Below are positions 46,108 to 55,788 of a stretch of DNA of 64,000 nt, piece by piece. The number at the start of each line of letters is the position of its first letter. Position 1 is the first letter of the stretch. Source of the DNA: Corynebacterium sp. (GTDB lineage Bacteria > Actinomycetota > Actinomycetes > Mycobacteriales > Mycobacteriaceae); the NCBI RefSeq assembly GCF_030532965.1, contig NZ_JAUNKC010000005.1, positions 1 to 64,000 of the forward strand, written 5' to 3'. Position numbers and translations under genes: made by a program. The notes under the pieces were generated by a model. The model ran no database searches. It was not told where the DNA came from and saw nothing but the letters and a program-made list of their open reading frames with translations.

Positions 46108-46725
46108 GTGACGAGCGCAATTGGAAACCCAGATATGGCAGCAACACCTCGTGTTGCGGCACTGAACCGACCAAACATGGTCAGTGTCGGCACGATTGTG
46201 TTCCTGTCCCAGGAATTAATGTTCTTCGCCGGCCTGTTTGCGATGTATTTCACGTCGCGAGCCAACGGTCTTGGAAATGGCTCATGGCAAGAAGGGGCGG
46301 ATCATCTCAATGTGCCTTACGCATTTGTGATCACCGCTATCCTGATTTCCTCCTCAATCACGGCACAGTTCGGTGTCTTTGCGGCAGAGCGTGGCGATTT
46401 GTTCGGTTTGCGTCGTTGGTACGCGCTGACAATTCTTCTCGGCTCTGTGTTCTTGATTGGTCAGGCATACGAGTACTACCACTTGGTGGAACACGGCCTC
46501 ACCATTCCAAGCAGCGTCTACGGCTCCACTTTCTACATCACTACCGGATTCCACGCGGCACACGTTTTGGCGGGTGTCCTCGGGTTCGTTGTGATTCTGC
46601 TGCGGATCGCAAAGTCGAAATTCACGCCGGCTCAAGCTACGGCAGCAATGGTTGTGTCTTACTACTGGCACTTCGTTGACGTCGTGTGGATCGGCTTGTT
46701 CATAACCATTTACTTCATTCAGTAG
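46108..46725 (+). CDS. ctaE: Cytochrome aa3 oxidase subunit III
   Basis: 205 residues with five membrane segments. Family stretches are [37 protein letters not shown]-like [15 protein letters not shown] and [16 protein letters not shown]. The GTG start at 46108 has no ribosome site and CATACT 7 nt upstream, so a leaderless message is possible. It is the first gene of ctaE-qcrC-qcrA-qcrB. Subunit I (ctaD) is not in the window, as usual for this genus. Confidence 0.97.
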   Translation: MTSAIGNPDMAATPRVAALNRPNMVSVGTIVFLSQELMFFAGLFAMYFTSRANGLGNGSWQEGADHLNVPYAFVITAILISSSITAQFGVFAAERGDLFGLRRWYALTILLGSVFLIGQAYEYYHLVEHGLTIPSSVYGSTFYITTGFHAAHVLAGVLGFVVILLRIAKSKFTPAQATAAMVVSYYWHFVDVVWIGLFITIYFIQ

Positions 46726-46806
46726 GCCGTATCGGCCAAATGAAGGGAACGTCCTTTCATATATGGCCTACAGCCCTTCACTTTCCATGATCGAGATAAA
46801 AGGAAA

Positions 46807-47703
46807 ATGATGGATACCAACCCCCAGACTCCCGAAGTGGTCGATTCGACCGCATCGGCACGCAAGGCTAAGAAGGCGAAGTCGCGCCGCAAGGTGCGCC
46901 GCACCCTAGCTGGCGCACTGGCACTCGCCCTTGGTCTTACTGGCGCAGGCATTCTTGTTAATGCAATCACCCCAGACGCACAGGTTGCTACCGCACAATC
47001 CGATGAACAGGCGATGATCCAAGAGGGTAAAACCTTATACGACACTGCTTGTATCACCTGCCACGGTGCCAACCTGCAGGGTGTGCCAGATCGTGGCCCA
47101 TCGCTGATCGGTGTCGGCTCCGGTGCCGTATATTTCCAGGTTCATTCCGGACGTATGCCGATGCTGCGTAACGAGGCGCAGGCCGCCCGTAAGACCAAGC
47201 GTTATAACGAGGCCGAGACCCTGGCGATCGCAGCGTATGTTGCTGCCAACGGTGGCGGTCCGGAAATCGTTTACAACGAGGACGGCACAATCGCACAGGA
47301 AAGCCTGCGCGGTTCCCACTACGACGGCAAGATTGATCCAGCTGACGTAGCTCGTGGCGCTGACTTGTTCCGGTTGAACTGCGCATCGTGCCACAACTTC
47401 ACCGGTCGTGGTGGCGCACTTTCTTCCGGTAAGTACGCACCAGTTCTGGACCCAGCGAACGAGCAGGAAATCTATCAGGCCATGCTCACGGGTCCACAGA
47501 ACATGCCGAAGTTCTCCGATCGCCAGCTCTCTGCTGACGAGAAGAAAGACATCATCGCCTTCATCAAATCCGCTAAAGAAACCCCATCTCCTGGCGGCTG
47601 GAGCCTAGGAGGCCTTGGCCCGGTTGCTGAGGGTATGTTTATGTGGCTTGTCGGAATCGTGGTCCTCGTGGCCGCCGCTCTGTGGATTGGATCGCGCTCA
47701 TGA
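46807..47703 (+). CDS. qcrC: Diheme cytochrome cc subunit of the bc1 complex
   Basis: 298 residues. A basic N-terminus and a membrane segment ([21 protein letters not shown]) precede two c-type heme domains with CITCH and CASCH. A C-terminal anchor ([19 protein letters not shown]) ends the protein. The second heme lets it feed electrons directly to the aa3 oxidase without a soluble cytochrome c. A second ATG at 46810 is equally possible; AAAGGA precedes both. Its stop overlaps the start of qcrA (ATGA). Confidence 0.96.
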   Translation: MMDTNPQTPEVVDSTASARKAKKAKSRRKVRRTLAGALALALGLTGAGILVNAITPDAQVATAQSDEQAMIQEGKTLYDTACITCHGANLQGVPDRGPSLIGVGSGAVYFQVHSGRMPMLRNEAQAARKTKRYNEAETLAIAAYVAANGGGPEIVYNEDGTIAQESLRGSHYDGKIDPADVARGADLFRLNCASCHNFTGRGGALSSGKYAPVLDPANEQEIYQAMLTGPQNMPKFSDRQLSADEKKDIIAFIKSAKETPSPGGWSLGGLGPVAEGMFMWLVGIVVLVAAALWIGSRS

Positions 47704-48920
47704 GCAATAACAACGAAAAGAAATACACTGCCAAAGAGCTGAACTCCATGACCAATGAAGAGCTCGCTCGGCTTGGCACTCAACTAGACGACGTCACAGT
47801 CGCCTACCGCAAAGAACGGTTCCCGATCGCTAACGATCCAGCCGAAAAGCGCGCAGCGCGTGCTGTCGGTGTATGGTTCGCAATCGGCATCGTTGCTGCC
47901 ATCGCATTCCTCGCTGTTTACTTAGCGTGGCCGTGGCAGTACAAGGGTCTGGGCGACGAAGGCATGTGGCTCTACACCTTCTACACCCCACTGCTGGGTA
48001 TCACCTCCGGTCTGGCTATTCTGTCGCTGGGTTTCGGTGTCGTCCTTTATGTTAAGACCATCATTCCGGAAGAGATCGCGGTTCAGCGCCGTCACGACGG
48101 CCCATCTGAGGAAGTAGATCGTCGGACCATCGTTGCTTTGCTCAACGATTCTTGGGAAACCTCGACCTTGGGTCGTCGTAAAGTTCTCAAGGGTTTGATG
48201 GGGCTGGGCGGCGTCCTTGCTGGCTTGGTCGTTGTCGCTCCACTCGGCGGCATGGTCAAGAACCCATGGAAGCGTGGCCAGCTTGGCATTCAGGGCGACG
48301 GTACCTTGTGGACCTCCGGCTGGACCCTGCATGAAGAAGGCGTCAAACTTTACCTCGGTCGCGACACCGGTGCATTAGCTGTAAAGCATGACTCCGACTC
48401 CGGCGAACACTACGTCACCCAAGGTGTGACACGTCTGGTTCGTATGCGTCCTGAGGATCTCGCGGCAGCCGCTATGGAAACCGTTTTCCCATTGCCTGCC
48501 GACGCGGTCAACGATGGCGATCTTTACGACCCACACGCGGATGTATACGAAAACCACATGCATTCGATCCACGGCCCACGTAACGCAGTTATGCTTATTC
48601 GCCTTCGTTCTTCCGATGCGGCGAAGGTTATTGAGCGGGTCGGCCAGGAAGATTTCCACTACGGTGATTACTACGCGTACTCCAAGATTTGTACGCACAT
48701 TGGTTGCCCAACCTCCCTCTACGAGGCTCAGACCAACCGCATTCTGTGTCCGTGCCACCAGTCGCAGTTCGACGCTTTGCACTACGGTAAGCCAGTCTTC
48801 GGCCCCGCCGCCCGTGCACTGCCACAGCTGCCGATCACCGTTGACGAAGAGGGTTACCTCATCGCCGCAGGCAACTTCATTGAGCCTGTCGGCCCGGCAT
48901 TCTGGGAGCGTAAGTCCTAA
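47700..48920 (+). CDS. qcrA: Rieske iron-sulfur subunit of the bc1 complex
   Basis: 406 residues. It has the long actinobacterial form with three N-terminal membrane segments (two close together near residues 60-120 and one near [19 protein letters not shown]). The [2Fe-2S] centre is bound by CTHIGC and CPCHQSQF near the C-terminus. ATG 47700 overlaps the qcrC stop by 4 nt, indicating coupled translation; an upstream frame from 47643 is unlikely. The stop shares one base with the qcrB start. Confidence 0.96.
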   Translation: MSNNNEKKYTAKELNSMTNEELARLGTQLDDVTVAYRKERFPIANDPAEKRAARAVGVWFAIGIVAAIAFLAVYLAWPWQYKGLGDEGMWLYTFYTPLLGITSGLAILSLGFGVVLYVKTIIPEEIAVQRRHDGPSEEVDRRTIVALLNDSWETSTLGRRKVLKGLMGLGGVLAGLVVVAPLGGMVKNPWKRGQLGIQGDGTLWTSGWTLHEEGVKLYLGRDTGALAVKHDSDSGEHYVTQGVTRLVRMRPEDLAAAAMETVFPLPADAVNDGDLYDPHADVYENHMHSIHGPRNAVMLIRLRSSDAAKVIERVGQEDFHYGDYYAYSKICTHIGCPTSLYEAQTNRILCPCHQSQFDALHYGKPVFGPAARALPQLPITVDEEGYLIAAGNFIEPVGPAFWERKS

Positions 48921-50545
48921 TGAGCACTAAACTCGCTGAAATCAGCAATAACATTGACTCGCGATACACCGCTGCTGCGGGTATTCGGCGACAGATTAAT
49001 AAGGTATTCCCGACTCACTGGTCATTCATGCTCGGTGAGATCGCCCTCTACAGCTTCATCATCCTGTTGCTGACCGGTGTGTACCTGACCCTATTCTTCG
49101 ATCCTTCCATCACGAAGGTCATTTACGACGGCGCATACTTGCCACTCAACGGCGTAGAGATGTCACGCGCTTACGAAACCGCGTTGAACATTTCCTTCGA
49201 GGTTCGTGGCGGCCTGTTCATCCGTCAGATGCACCACTGGGCAGCTTTGATGTTCATGGTTTCCATGACCGTCCACATGCTCCGTATCTTCTTCACCGGT
49301 GCGTTCCGTCGCCCACGTGAAGCGAACTGGATCATCGGCTGCGTCCTGCTGCTCCTCGGCATGGCCGAAGGCTTCATGGGTTACTCCCTGCCGGACGACC
49401 TGCTCTCCGGCGTCGGTCTGCGCATTATGTCCGCGATCATCGTCGGCCTGCCAATCATCGGCACCTGGCTGCACTGGTTGATCTTCGGTGGCGATTTCCC
49501 ATCCGACCTGATGTTGGATCGCTTCTACGTTGCACACGTCTTGATCATCCCGGGCATCATCCTTGGCCTGATCGCAGCTCACCTGGCACTCGTGTGGTAC
49601 CAGAAGCACACCCAGTTCCCTGGCCCGGGTCGTGCTGAGAACAACGTGGTTGGTGTTCGCATCCTTCCTCTGTTCGGCATCAAGGCAGCTGCCTTCGGCC
49701 TAATCACCGCAGGTGTTCTGGCTCTGATGGCTGGCTTGACCACCATCAACGCCATCTGGAACCTGGGTCCATACAACCCAGCACAGGTGTCCGCCGGTTC
49801 CCAGCCAGATATCTACATGCTGTGGACGGACGGCGTGGCTCGTGTCATGCCTGCGTGGGAGCTCTACCTCGGTAACTACACCATCCCTGGTGCTTTCTGG
49901 GTGGCTCTACTCTGTGGTCTGATGGTTGTGGTTTTGGTCGCCTACCCGTTCATCGAGCAGAAGATCACTGGCGATACTGCGCATCATAACCTGCTGCAGC
50001 GTCCTCGCGACGTTCCAGTTCGCACCTCTTTGGGTGTGATGGGTATTGTGTTCTACTTCCTGGTGACCCTGTCCGGTGGTAACGACTTGTTTGCCTACCA
50101 CTTCCAGGTCTCCTTGAACGCCATGACCTGGGTTGGCCGTATCGGTTTGATCGTCCTGCCACCGCTGGCGTACTTCATCACCTACCGAATCTGCATCGGT
50201 TTGCAGCGTTCCGACCGTGAGGTTCTGGAGCACGGCATCGAAACTGGTGTCATCCAGTTCCTGCCAAACGGTGCATTCATCGAAGTTCACCAGCCGCTCG
50301 GCGCGGTGGACGAGCATGGTCACCCAATCCCACTGCCATACGCTGGTGCGCCAGTTCCGAAGCAGATGAACCAGCTCGGCTTCGCTGGTAGCCCAGGACG
50401 CGGTTCCTTCTTCTCCCCAGATTCCGAGGAGATTGCCGCAAAGGCAGCCCATATCGAGCATGAGAATCATCGCGAAGAAGCTGAAATGCTCGAAAACCTC
50501 AACAAGGCCAACCGTGCCGCTGATGAGGACAACGGCTTGATTTAA
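48920..50545 (+). CDS. qcrB: Cytochrome b subunit of the bc1 complex
   Basis: 541 residues, the long actinobacterial form with a C-terminal extension of over 100 residues (charged, ending [11 protein letters not shown]). Eight or so membrane segments are visible, with the heme-b histidines in [22 protein letters not shown] and [27 protein letters not shown]. It oxidises menaquinol and is the target of anti-tuberculosis Qcr inhibitors in mycobacteria. The start overlaps the qcrA stop. A terminator follows. Confidence 0.97.
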   Translation: MSTKLAEISNNIDSRYTAAAGIRRQINKVFPTHWSFMLGEIALYSFIILLLTGVYLTLFFDPSITKVIYDGAYLPLNGVEMSRAYETALNISFEVRGGLFIRQMHHWAALMFMVSMTVHMLRIFFTGAFRRPREANWIIGCVLLLLGMAEGFMGYSLPDDLLSGVGLRIMSAIIVGLPIIGTWLHWLIFGGDFPSDLMLDRFYVAHVLIIPGIILGLIAAHLALVWYQKHTQFPGPGRAENNVVGVRILPLFGIKAAAFGLITAGVLALMAGLTTINAIWNLGPYNPAQVSAGSQPDIYMLWTDGVARVMPAWELYLGNYTIPGAFWVALLCGLMVVVLVAYPFIEQKITGDTAHHNLLQRPRDVPVRTSLGVMGIVFYFLVTLSGGNDLFAYHFQVSLNAMTWVGRIGLIVLPPLAYFITYRICIGLQRSDREVLEHGIETGVIQFLPNGAFIEVHQPLGAVDEHGHPIPLPYAGAPVPKQMNQLGFAGSPGRGSFFSPDSEEIAAKAAHIEHENHREEAEMLENLNKANRAADEDNGLI

Positions 50546-50571
50546 TAGCCAAGCCAATTGCGTTCACAATT

Positions 50572-50630
50572 CGGCCGCTGTGTGGTCCCTGATATACCAG
50601 GGATTAGACGGCGGCCGTTTTTCGCTTTTC
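50572..50630 (+). terminator. ctaE-qcrCAB terminator
   Basis: Outer arms CGGCCGC (50572-50578) and GCGGCCG (50611-50617), with inner arms TCCCTG/CAGGGA, are followed by TTTTTCGCTTTT. Confidence 0.75.
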
Positions 50631-51149
50631 TCGGGGTACTTCGCGCTCCGGTAGGACTTCTCAGTGGATTGTTGAAAGCGATACAACTACAACGCTTTTT
50701 CTGTGACATGCCTTTTTTGATTCGAAGGTGTGGAGATAGCTCGTGGTTTTAGCTTTCCTGCGCGTCAAGGGCGCGGGGGAGGGCGTTACTGGTGCCATAC
50801 GGAGCGTTCTTTCGTTATATATGTCGCTGTTGTTGTAAGGCGTGCCGGTTGATTCGCCTATATGGCAAACAATCGTGCGCGCATTGGTAACTAATTGTCG
50901 TTGCGCACTCGCGGTTAAAGGGAGGAAAGGCGATTGTTCCCAGTTGGTCAATCGTCGATAAGTAAGGCGCTGTGTGCGGCTAGGAGCTTTCAGTGCAGGT
51001 TCGGCATGACGGCCCGAGCAGGCTACCGCAGGATGCCTGGTTCTTTTTCTTTTCTCATACGTGGTGTTTGTCTGCTGGTGCGCTGTAGCTATCCAATGGG
51101 GGAGAGACAGAGAAACTGTGCGTTGTGATGTGTTGCGACGTTGTAACGC

Positions 51150-51182
51150 TTCCATCTTTTGATGGAATAGGCTTTCGCCTAT
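51150..51182 (+). ncRNA. Two back-to-back tetraloop hairpins, possible small RNA
   Basis: TTCCATC-TTTT-GATGGAA (51150-51167) runs directly into ATAGGC-TTTC-GCCTAT (51167-51182). Both stems are perfect. This is suggestive of a structured RNA but I recognise no family. Confidence 0.3.
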
Positions 51183-51316
51183 GGATTGAACTGCATAAAT
51201 GAGTATTTTTGGGGATTTTATACGGGTGTGTTGCGTGCAAGAGATTTTGCGGCGCATGGCTTATGGGGGTCAAAAAGTGGGTAAAATCGCCCCAATTTTG
51301 GCCAAAAATCCAACTA

Positions 51317-51332
51317 TGTGACGGAAGTCACA
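51317..51332. promoter_or_regulatory. Putative GlxR site upstream of the nlpC gene
   Basis: TGTGACGGAAGTCACA matches TGTGANNTANNTCACA at all fixed positions but one (GA in place of TA), about 390 bp before the gene. Confidence 0.65.
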
Positions 51333-51720
51333 TAAATTAAGATTGCCGGTTTTATGCTTTAAGGTTGAACCTGGTTCTGTAATCCATATCGACATTGATA
51401 CTCTTGTGTTATCGCAGGTGGTAGCTATAGTTTTTCTTGGCATGTCCGATGTCTGAGGTCTGAATTACAACAGTGGAATGTTCTAATATATTTCTCAGAA
51501 TGCATTGATAACAGGTTGGTAACGGAAGAAAATTTGCCATTGAATGGACAGGGGTTGAAATCATTTCGTAACCTGATTGAGACATAACAGCCAGAGAGAA
51601 AAGCCGAACTGGTTAGAAAGGTCCCGAATAAAGAGGTTTGGGAAACCGGCTCCGGGCTGAAACGTAACGGGAAACCGTTTGCGTGGATGTAGGCGCAACA
51701 AGAGTATTGGAGATTCATTC

Positions 51721-52347
51721 GTGGCTAAGCACCGTCGTCAAAACAACAACGTGGTACGCAACACTGCTGCCGCAACCGCAGCCGCTGCGGTTGCGACAAT
51801 GGTTAACCCAGCACAGGCTGCAGAGGTCGTCGTCCCAGGCACCGATGTTCGCTTTGAGGTTGCCGGTGTGGAGAACGTTCAGGGTATAGCAGACGTTCCA
51901 GGTGCCAACCAGTGGATCCCATCCCTCAAGGGTCAGGGTAATGCTAACTACTCCGCAGTCGTGGAGAACCCATTCGAAGCTGTTCAGCCAGTCCAGACTC
52001 AGTCTGTTGGTGACAAGATCCTCGCAGCTGCTCGTTCCAAGATTGGCGCACCATATGTTTGGGGCGCAACCGGTCCAAACGCTTTCGACTGCTCCGGTTT
52101 GACCTCTTGGGCATACAACCAGGTTGGTAAGCAGATTCCACGTACCTCCTACGCCCAGGCAGCACAGGGGCAAAAGGTTTCTCGTGAGAACCTGCAGCCA
52201 GGCGACATCGTCGTCTTCTACTCCGGCGCTTCCCACGTGGGAATCTACGCTGGCGATGGCAAGGTTGTTCACGCTGTAACTCAGGGCACCCCACTGCAAG
52301 AGGCACCAATGGGTAATATGCCGTTCCACTCCGCAGTTCGGTTCTAA
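51721..52347 (+). CDS. Secreted NlpC/P60 peptidoglycan hydrolase
   Basis: 208 residues. A signal-like Ala-rich segment (NTAAATAAAAVATMVNPAQAAEV) is followed by a linker and a C-terminal NlpC/P60 domain. The catalytic cysteine is in PNAFDCSGLTSWAY, the histidine in GASHVGIYAGDGK, and the third residue in KVVHAVT. It should cleave peptide stems of peptidoglycan during growth or division. GTG 51721 with GGAG 8 nt upstream is chosen over 51679. It is the likely homologue of C. glutamicum cg2402. Confidence 0.93.
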   Translation: MAKHRRQNNNVVRNTAAATAAAAVATMVNPAQAAEVVVPGTDVRFEVAGVENVQGIADVPGANQWIPSLKGQGNANYSAVVENPFEAVQPVQTQSVGDKILAAARSKIGAPYVWGATGPNAFDCSGLTSWAYNQVGKQIPRTSYAQAAQGQKVSRENLQPGDIVVFYSGASHVGIYAGDGKVVHAVTQGTPLQEAPMGNMPFHSAVRF

Positions 52348-52368
52348 TCTGAGCCTTGTTTCTGGCTG

Positions 52369-52398
52369 TCTCCCCGCCAAAGGGGAGGCGGCTTTTTG
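52369..52398 (+). terminator. Terminator after the first NlpC/P60 gene
   Basis: CTCCCC and GGGGAG form a short stem followed by GCGGCTTTTT. Confidence 0.7.
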
Positions 52399-52533
52399 TT
52401 ATTTAACCGGGAATTATTTACTTTTTTCACATCGGTAACAGTCGACATGGGAAAGTCTCGCTGACAACGGTGAATGCCTTATAGTGATTTTCGGTTTAGT
52501 GTTTCTTAGTTTCAAATCCGATAGAGGTTTATT

Positions 52534-53547
52534 GTGCGCGCCGTTTACCGTAGCTGTATGGTCATCGTGGCCAGTCTTGCGCTAATTACCACGCCGGTGG
52601 TCTCATCTGCCGAGGACGTTGATCAGCTCATTCAGTCGATGGACGAACTGTCGCAGCAAACCAGCGCTAAAAACGAGGAAGTTAAGCACCTGGAGGATGA
52701 AATTCGGGTCGCTGAGGGCGAGATGGTTAGCCTGCAGGAAACTGCCGACCAAGCCACAAGCCACGCCGATGAGGTCAAGGCCCAGGAGTCCGGTTTCCAG
52801 GGGGAAGTTAATCGGATTGCTTCTGCGAAGTATCGAGGCGTTGTTTTGGATCCGGTTACTCAGGTGATTGGGTCGAATAATCCACAGAACGCGATCGACC
52901 GTTCTGCATACATCGCCACGTTGACCTCGAAGACGGAGAACGTCGTCGAAAAGCTGCTGGATGCGACCGCTGAAGCCAACGAATCTCGTAATAAGGCGTT
53001 ACAGGCAGTGGAAGCCGCCCAATTCAAACGCAATAGTTTGGTTGCCAAGAAAGACCAGTTAGCCCGCGAGCAGGAAGACTTGAAGGTCAAGATCGAGGAG
53101 ATTGTCTCCAAGGTTGATTCGCTTTCCGACGCCGACCGGGCACGCTGGGTGGCGAAGAATGGCCCAGTGGAATTCGCAATCGCGGGTATCACCGGATCTA
53201 ACCCCATCGGGCTCGCGGCGCTGCAGGCTGGCATGACCAAGATCGGTGCGCCCTATGGGTGGGGTGCTACCGGGCCGGACCAGTTTGATTGTTCCGGCTT
53301 GATTGTCTGGTCGTACCAGCAGCAAGGCAAGACCGTTCCGCGGACGTCGCAGGCGCAAATGGCAGGCGGGACTCCAGTTAGCCGAAGTGAATTGCAGCCA
53401 GGTGACATCGTCGGCTTCTATCCAGGTGCGACTCACGTTGGTATTTACGCGGGTGACAACAAGATTTTGCACGCCTCAGACTACGGTATTCCGGTTCAGG
53501 TCGTGAGTATGGATTCGATGCCGTTCTACGGTGCTCGCCGCTACTGA
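52534..53547 (+). CDS. Secreted coiled-coil NlpC/P60 hydrolase
   Basis: 337 residues. A signal peptide (SCMVIVASLALITTPVVSSAED) is followed by about 180 residues of coiled coil (TSAKNEEVKHLEDEIRVAEGEM, QREQEDLKVKIEEI-like). The C-terminal NlpC/P60 domain has catalytic Cys in PDQFDCSGLIVWSY and His in GATHVGIYAGDNK. It resembles RipA-type hydrolases whose coiled coil controls access to the active site. GTG start at 52534. It is separated from the first hydrolase by a terminator. A dispersed-motif copy lies in the coiled-coil region (52944-52954). Confidence 0.93.
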   Translation: MRAVYRSCMVIVASLALITTPVVSSAEDVDQLIQSMDELSQQTSAKNEEVKHLEDEIRVAEGEMVSLQETADQATSHADEVKAQESGFQGEVNRIASAKYRGVVLDPVTQVIGSNNPQNAIDRSAYIATLTSKTENVVEKLLDATAEANESRNKALQAVEAAQFKRNSLVAKKDQLAREQEDLKVKIEEIVSKVDSLSDADRARWVAKNGPVEFAIAGITGSNPIGLAALQAGMTKIGAPYGWGATGPDQFDCSGLIVWSYQQQGKTVPRTSQAQMAGGTPVSRSELQPGDIVGFYPGATHVGIYAGDNKILHASDYGIPVQVVSMDSMPFYGARRY

Positions 53548-53572
53548 GTGACTGCGGCATAATAGTTCCCGT

Positions 53573-54697
53573 ATGCGAGTTTTATTAGTAACGAATGATT
53601 TCCCACCAACCATCGGTGGGATTCAGTCGTATCTTAGGGATTTTCTGGCCACTCTCAACCCGGAAAACGTGGTTGTTTTTGCCTCGACGCAAGATGCGGC
53701 CGCGGCCCGGCAGTGGGATGCTGCGGCGCCGTACCGCGTGTATCGCTGGCACCGCCGGGTAATGCTGCCGACCCCGGCAACGGTGCGTCGCATGCAGGAA
53801 ATCATTCGGGAGGAAAACATCGACGTCGTGTGGTTCGGAGCGGCGGCACCGCTTGGCCTCATGGCGCGGTTTGCTCGTTCGGCTGGTGCTGCGCGGGTGG
53901 TTGCCTCAACCCACGGGCACGAAGTGGGGTGGTCGATGCTGCCCGGCGCGCGTCAGTTATTGAGGGTTATTGGGCGGCGATGCGACATTGTGACCTACAT
54001 TTCGGACTACACGCTGGGCCGGTTTCGTTCCGCATTCGGTGATACGATCTTCGCGCATCTGCCCTCCGGGGTGCACACGGATCGGTTCAGCCCACTATCG
54101 GAGCAGGAGCGGGATTTAACCCGGCGGCGGTTGGGTCTTGACCCGACTGGGCCGGTTGTTGTGTGCGTTTCTCGGCTGGTTCCGCGCAAGGGGCAGGATC
54201 ACTTGCTTGCGGTGTGGCCTGAGGTTGTCGCGGAGTTTACGGAGGCAACGTTGGTTTTGGTCGGTAGCGGCCCGTATAGGAATCGATTAACGCGGATGGC
54301 ACAGTCTTGTCCGCATGGATCGGTTCGGTTCACAGGGCGCGTGTCGGAAGCGGATTTGGCCGATTTTGTGCGGTGCGCGGAAGTGTTTGCCATGCCGTGT
54401 CGCACCCGAGGCGGCGGCTTAGACGTTGAGGGGCTGGGCATCGTTTTCTTGGAGGCTCAGGCGGCGGGTATACCGGTGATTGCGGGTGATTCGGGTGGTG
54501 CGCCGGAAACGGTAACTTCGGATTCTGGGATCGTGGTCGCTGGGCGCAGCAAAAAGCAGCTTTTCGACGCTCTACGGTTGTTGCTTTCCACACCGCAATT
54601 GCGTCAGCACATGTCGGCGGCGGGGCAACACCACGTCGCGGATAACTGGACCTGGGAGATCATGGGTGCCAGGTTGCGGCGGATTCTTTTCGGCTAG
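53573..54697 (+). CDS. pimB: GDP-mannose-dependent phosphatidylinositol mannosyltransferase PimB'
   Basis: 374 residues, a GT-B fold glycosyltransferase of family GT4. The N-terminus (LLVTNDFPPTIGGIQSYLRDFL) and C-terminal EGLGIVFLEAQAAGIPVIAGDSGGAPE are characteristic. It adds the second mannose to phosphatidylinositol mannosides, precursors of lipomannan and lipoarabinomannan, at the inner face of the membrane. The Mtb counterpart is Rv2188c. The start ATG has CATAAT 9 nt upstream and no ribosome site. A dispersed-motif copy (54559-54569) encodes QLFDA. Confidence 0.94.
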   Translation: MRVLLVTNDFPPTIGGIQSYLRDFLATLNPENVVVFASTQDAAAARQWDAAAPYRVYRWHRRVMLPTPATVRRMQEIIREENIDVVWFGAAAPLGLMARFARSAGAARVVASTHGHEVGWSMLPGARQLLRVIGRRCDIVTYISDYTLGRFRSAFGDTIFAHLPSGVHTDRFSPLSEQERDLTRRRLGLDPTGPVVVCVSRLVPRKGQDHLLAVWPEVVAEFTEATLVLVGSGPYRNRLTRMAQSCPHGSVRFTGRVSEADLADFVRCAEVFAMPCRTRGGGLDVEGLGIVFLEAQAAGIPVIAGDSGGAPETVTSDSGIVVAGRSKKQLFDALRLLLSTPQLRQHMSAAGQHHVADNWTWEIMGARLRRILFG

Positions 54698-54731
54698 TGG
54701 TTGCGATTACATTCTTCTGGCTGTGCGAACT

Positions 54732-54790
54732 AGGTGAGAGACAAGGCCAGTGGGTATAATCGACGATTATTATTTTTTGATTTCTCACCT
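54732..54790. promoter_or_regulatory. glk promoter flanked by inverted repeats
   Basis: TATAAT (54755-54760) is a perfect -10 box. AGGTGAGA (54732-54739) lies at the -35 position and TCTCACCT (54783-54790) just before the glk ribosome site; these are perfect inverted repeats and could be a split operator. Confidence 0.5.
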
Positions 54791-54804
54791 TAAAAGGCGG
54801 CTTC

Positions 54805-55740
54805 ATGTCCTCAACTGTCACTGTTGGTTTTGATATTGGCGGAACCAACATGCGGGCTGGCGTGGTTACGGCAGAAGGTGAGATTATTGCCTCTGTTTCT
54901 TCCCCGGTGCCACAAACTGATGCTGATCTGACCAATGGAATCGTTTCTGTTGTTCGAGATTTAAGCCGTGATTATCCCATCGGGGCCGTTGGATTGGCGG
55001 TGGCCGGGTTCTTGGATCCCGCCTGTGAGGTGGTTCGGTTCGCGCCGCATTTGCCGTGGCGGGATCGTGCGGTTCGCGCGGAGTTAACGCAAGCGCTGGG
55101 GTTGCCGGTTCGATTGGAACATGATGCAAATTCCGCCGCTTGGGGGGAATACCGGTTCGGTGCCGCCCAGGGGAGTGATAACTGGGTGTTATTTGCCATC
55201 GGTACTGGAATTGGTGCGACGCTTATGCCTAACGGTGAGATTTATCGCGGCGCGTTCGGCACCGCCCCTGAGTTCGGTCATCTGCAGGTGGTTCCGCAGG
55301 GGCGGGCGTGTCCGTGCGGAAAACGCGGCTGTTTGGAACGGTATTGCTCCGGGACTGCATTGGCGGAAACCGCGCGGGAAATATTGGAACAGGAACCGCA
55401 CCTGGAAAGTTCGTTGCGCAGTCAGGCGTCGATAAGCGGAAAACTGGTGATGGAAAACGCGCGTCGTGGCGACCCGGTGGCGTTGCGCGCGGTGGCGGAT
55501 TTTTCCTACTGGTTGGGGCTGGGGCTGTCGATCGTGGCCGATGTTTTAGACCCGAGCCTGATCGTTATCGGCGGTGGGGTATCCCAGGATCACGAACTGT
55601 ATTTGGATGCCGCGGTCAGCGAGATGTCCCGAAACATCGTGGGGGCAGGATTTAGGCCACTTCCGCACGTAACTTGCGCTCAGTTGGGCGGCGATGCAGG
55701 TATGATTGGCGTGGCGGATTTAGCGCGGAAGTTGCTCTAA
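54805..55740 (+). CDS. glk: ROK-family glucokinase
   Basis: 311 residues. It phosphorylates intracellular glucose with ATP. The phosphate loop GFDIGGTNMRAGVV and the ROK zinc motif CPCGKRGCLERYCSG are clear, with the catalytic aspartate in LEHDANSAAWGEYRFG. The protein lacks a DNA-binding domain, so it is an enzyme and not a ROK repressor. AAAAGG lies about 7 nt before ATG. It is homologous to C. glutamicum Glk (cg2399), and sits between pimB' and plsC as there. Confidence 0.95.
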   Translation: MSSTVTVGFDIGGTNMRAGVVTAEGEIIASVSSPVPQTDADLTNGIVSVVRDLSRDYPIGAVGLAVAGFLDPACEVVRFAPHLPWRDRAVRAELTQALGLPVRLEHDANSAAWGEYRFGAAQGSDNWVLFAIGTGIGATLMPNGEIYRGAFGTAPEFGHLQVVPQGRACPCGKRGCLERYCSGTALAETAREILEQEPHLESSLRSQASISGKLVMENARRGDPVALRAVADFSYWLGLGLSIVADVLDPSLIVIGGGVSQDHELYLDAAVSEMSRNIVGAGFRPLPHVTCAQLGGDAGMIGVADLARKLL

Positions 55741-55788
55741 AATCCCGGTCGGTAAACGTAAGAAGCTGCGGTTGTGGGAGGAAAAACC

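Larger units (their letters stand above)
50631..51720. other. 1.1-kb non-coding region before the nlpC gene
   Basis: No protein gene I can support; a 198-codon frame on the minus strand (50661-51257) has no family match or ribosome site. It contains two adjacent tetraloop hairpins (51150-51182) and a near-perfect GlxR site (51317-51332). The leader before the nlpC gene has further hairpins (51602-51658, 51660-51683). A small RNA plus a long structured 5' leader is possible. Confidence 0.6.

Noticed and set aside
50661..51257. 198-codon minus-strand frame in the region before nlpC
   Set aside because: Composition looks random, with no family match, no ribosome site and an overlap with hairpins; more likely non-coding.
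51520..51720. c-di-AMP (ydaO-type) riboswitch before the nlpC gene
   Set aside because: The highly conserved 3' stretch (CAGCTAACCTCG-like) is absent, although GGGGTTGAAATC is loosely similar to an internal part.
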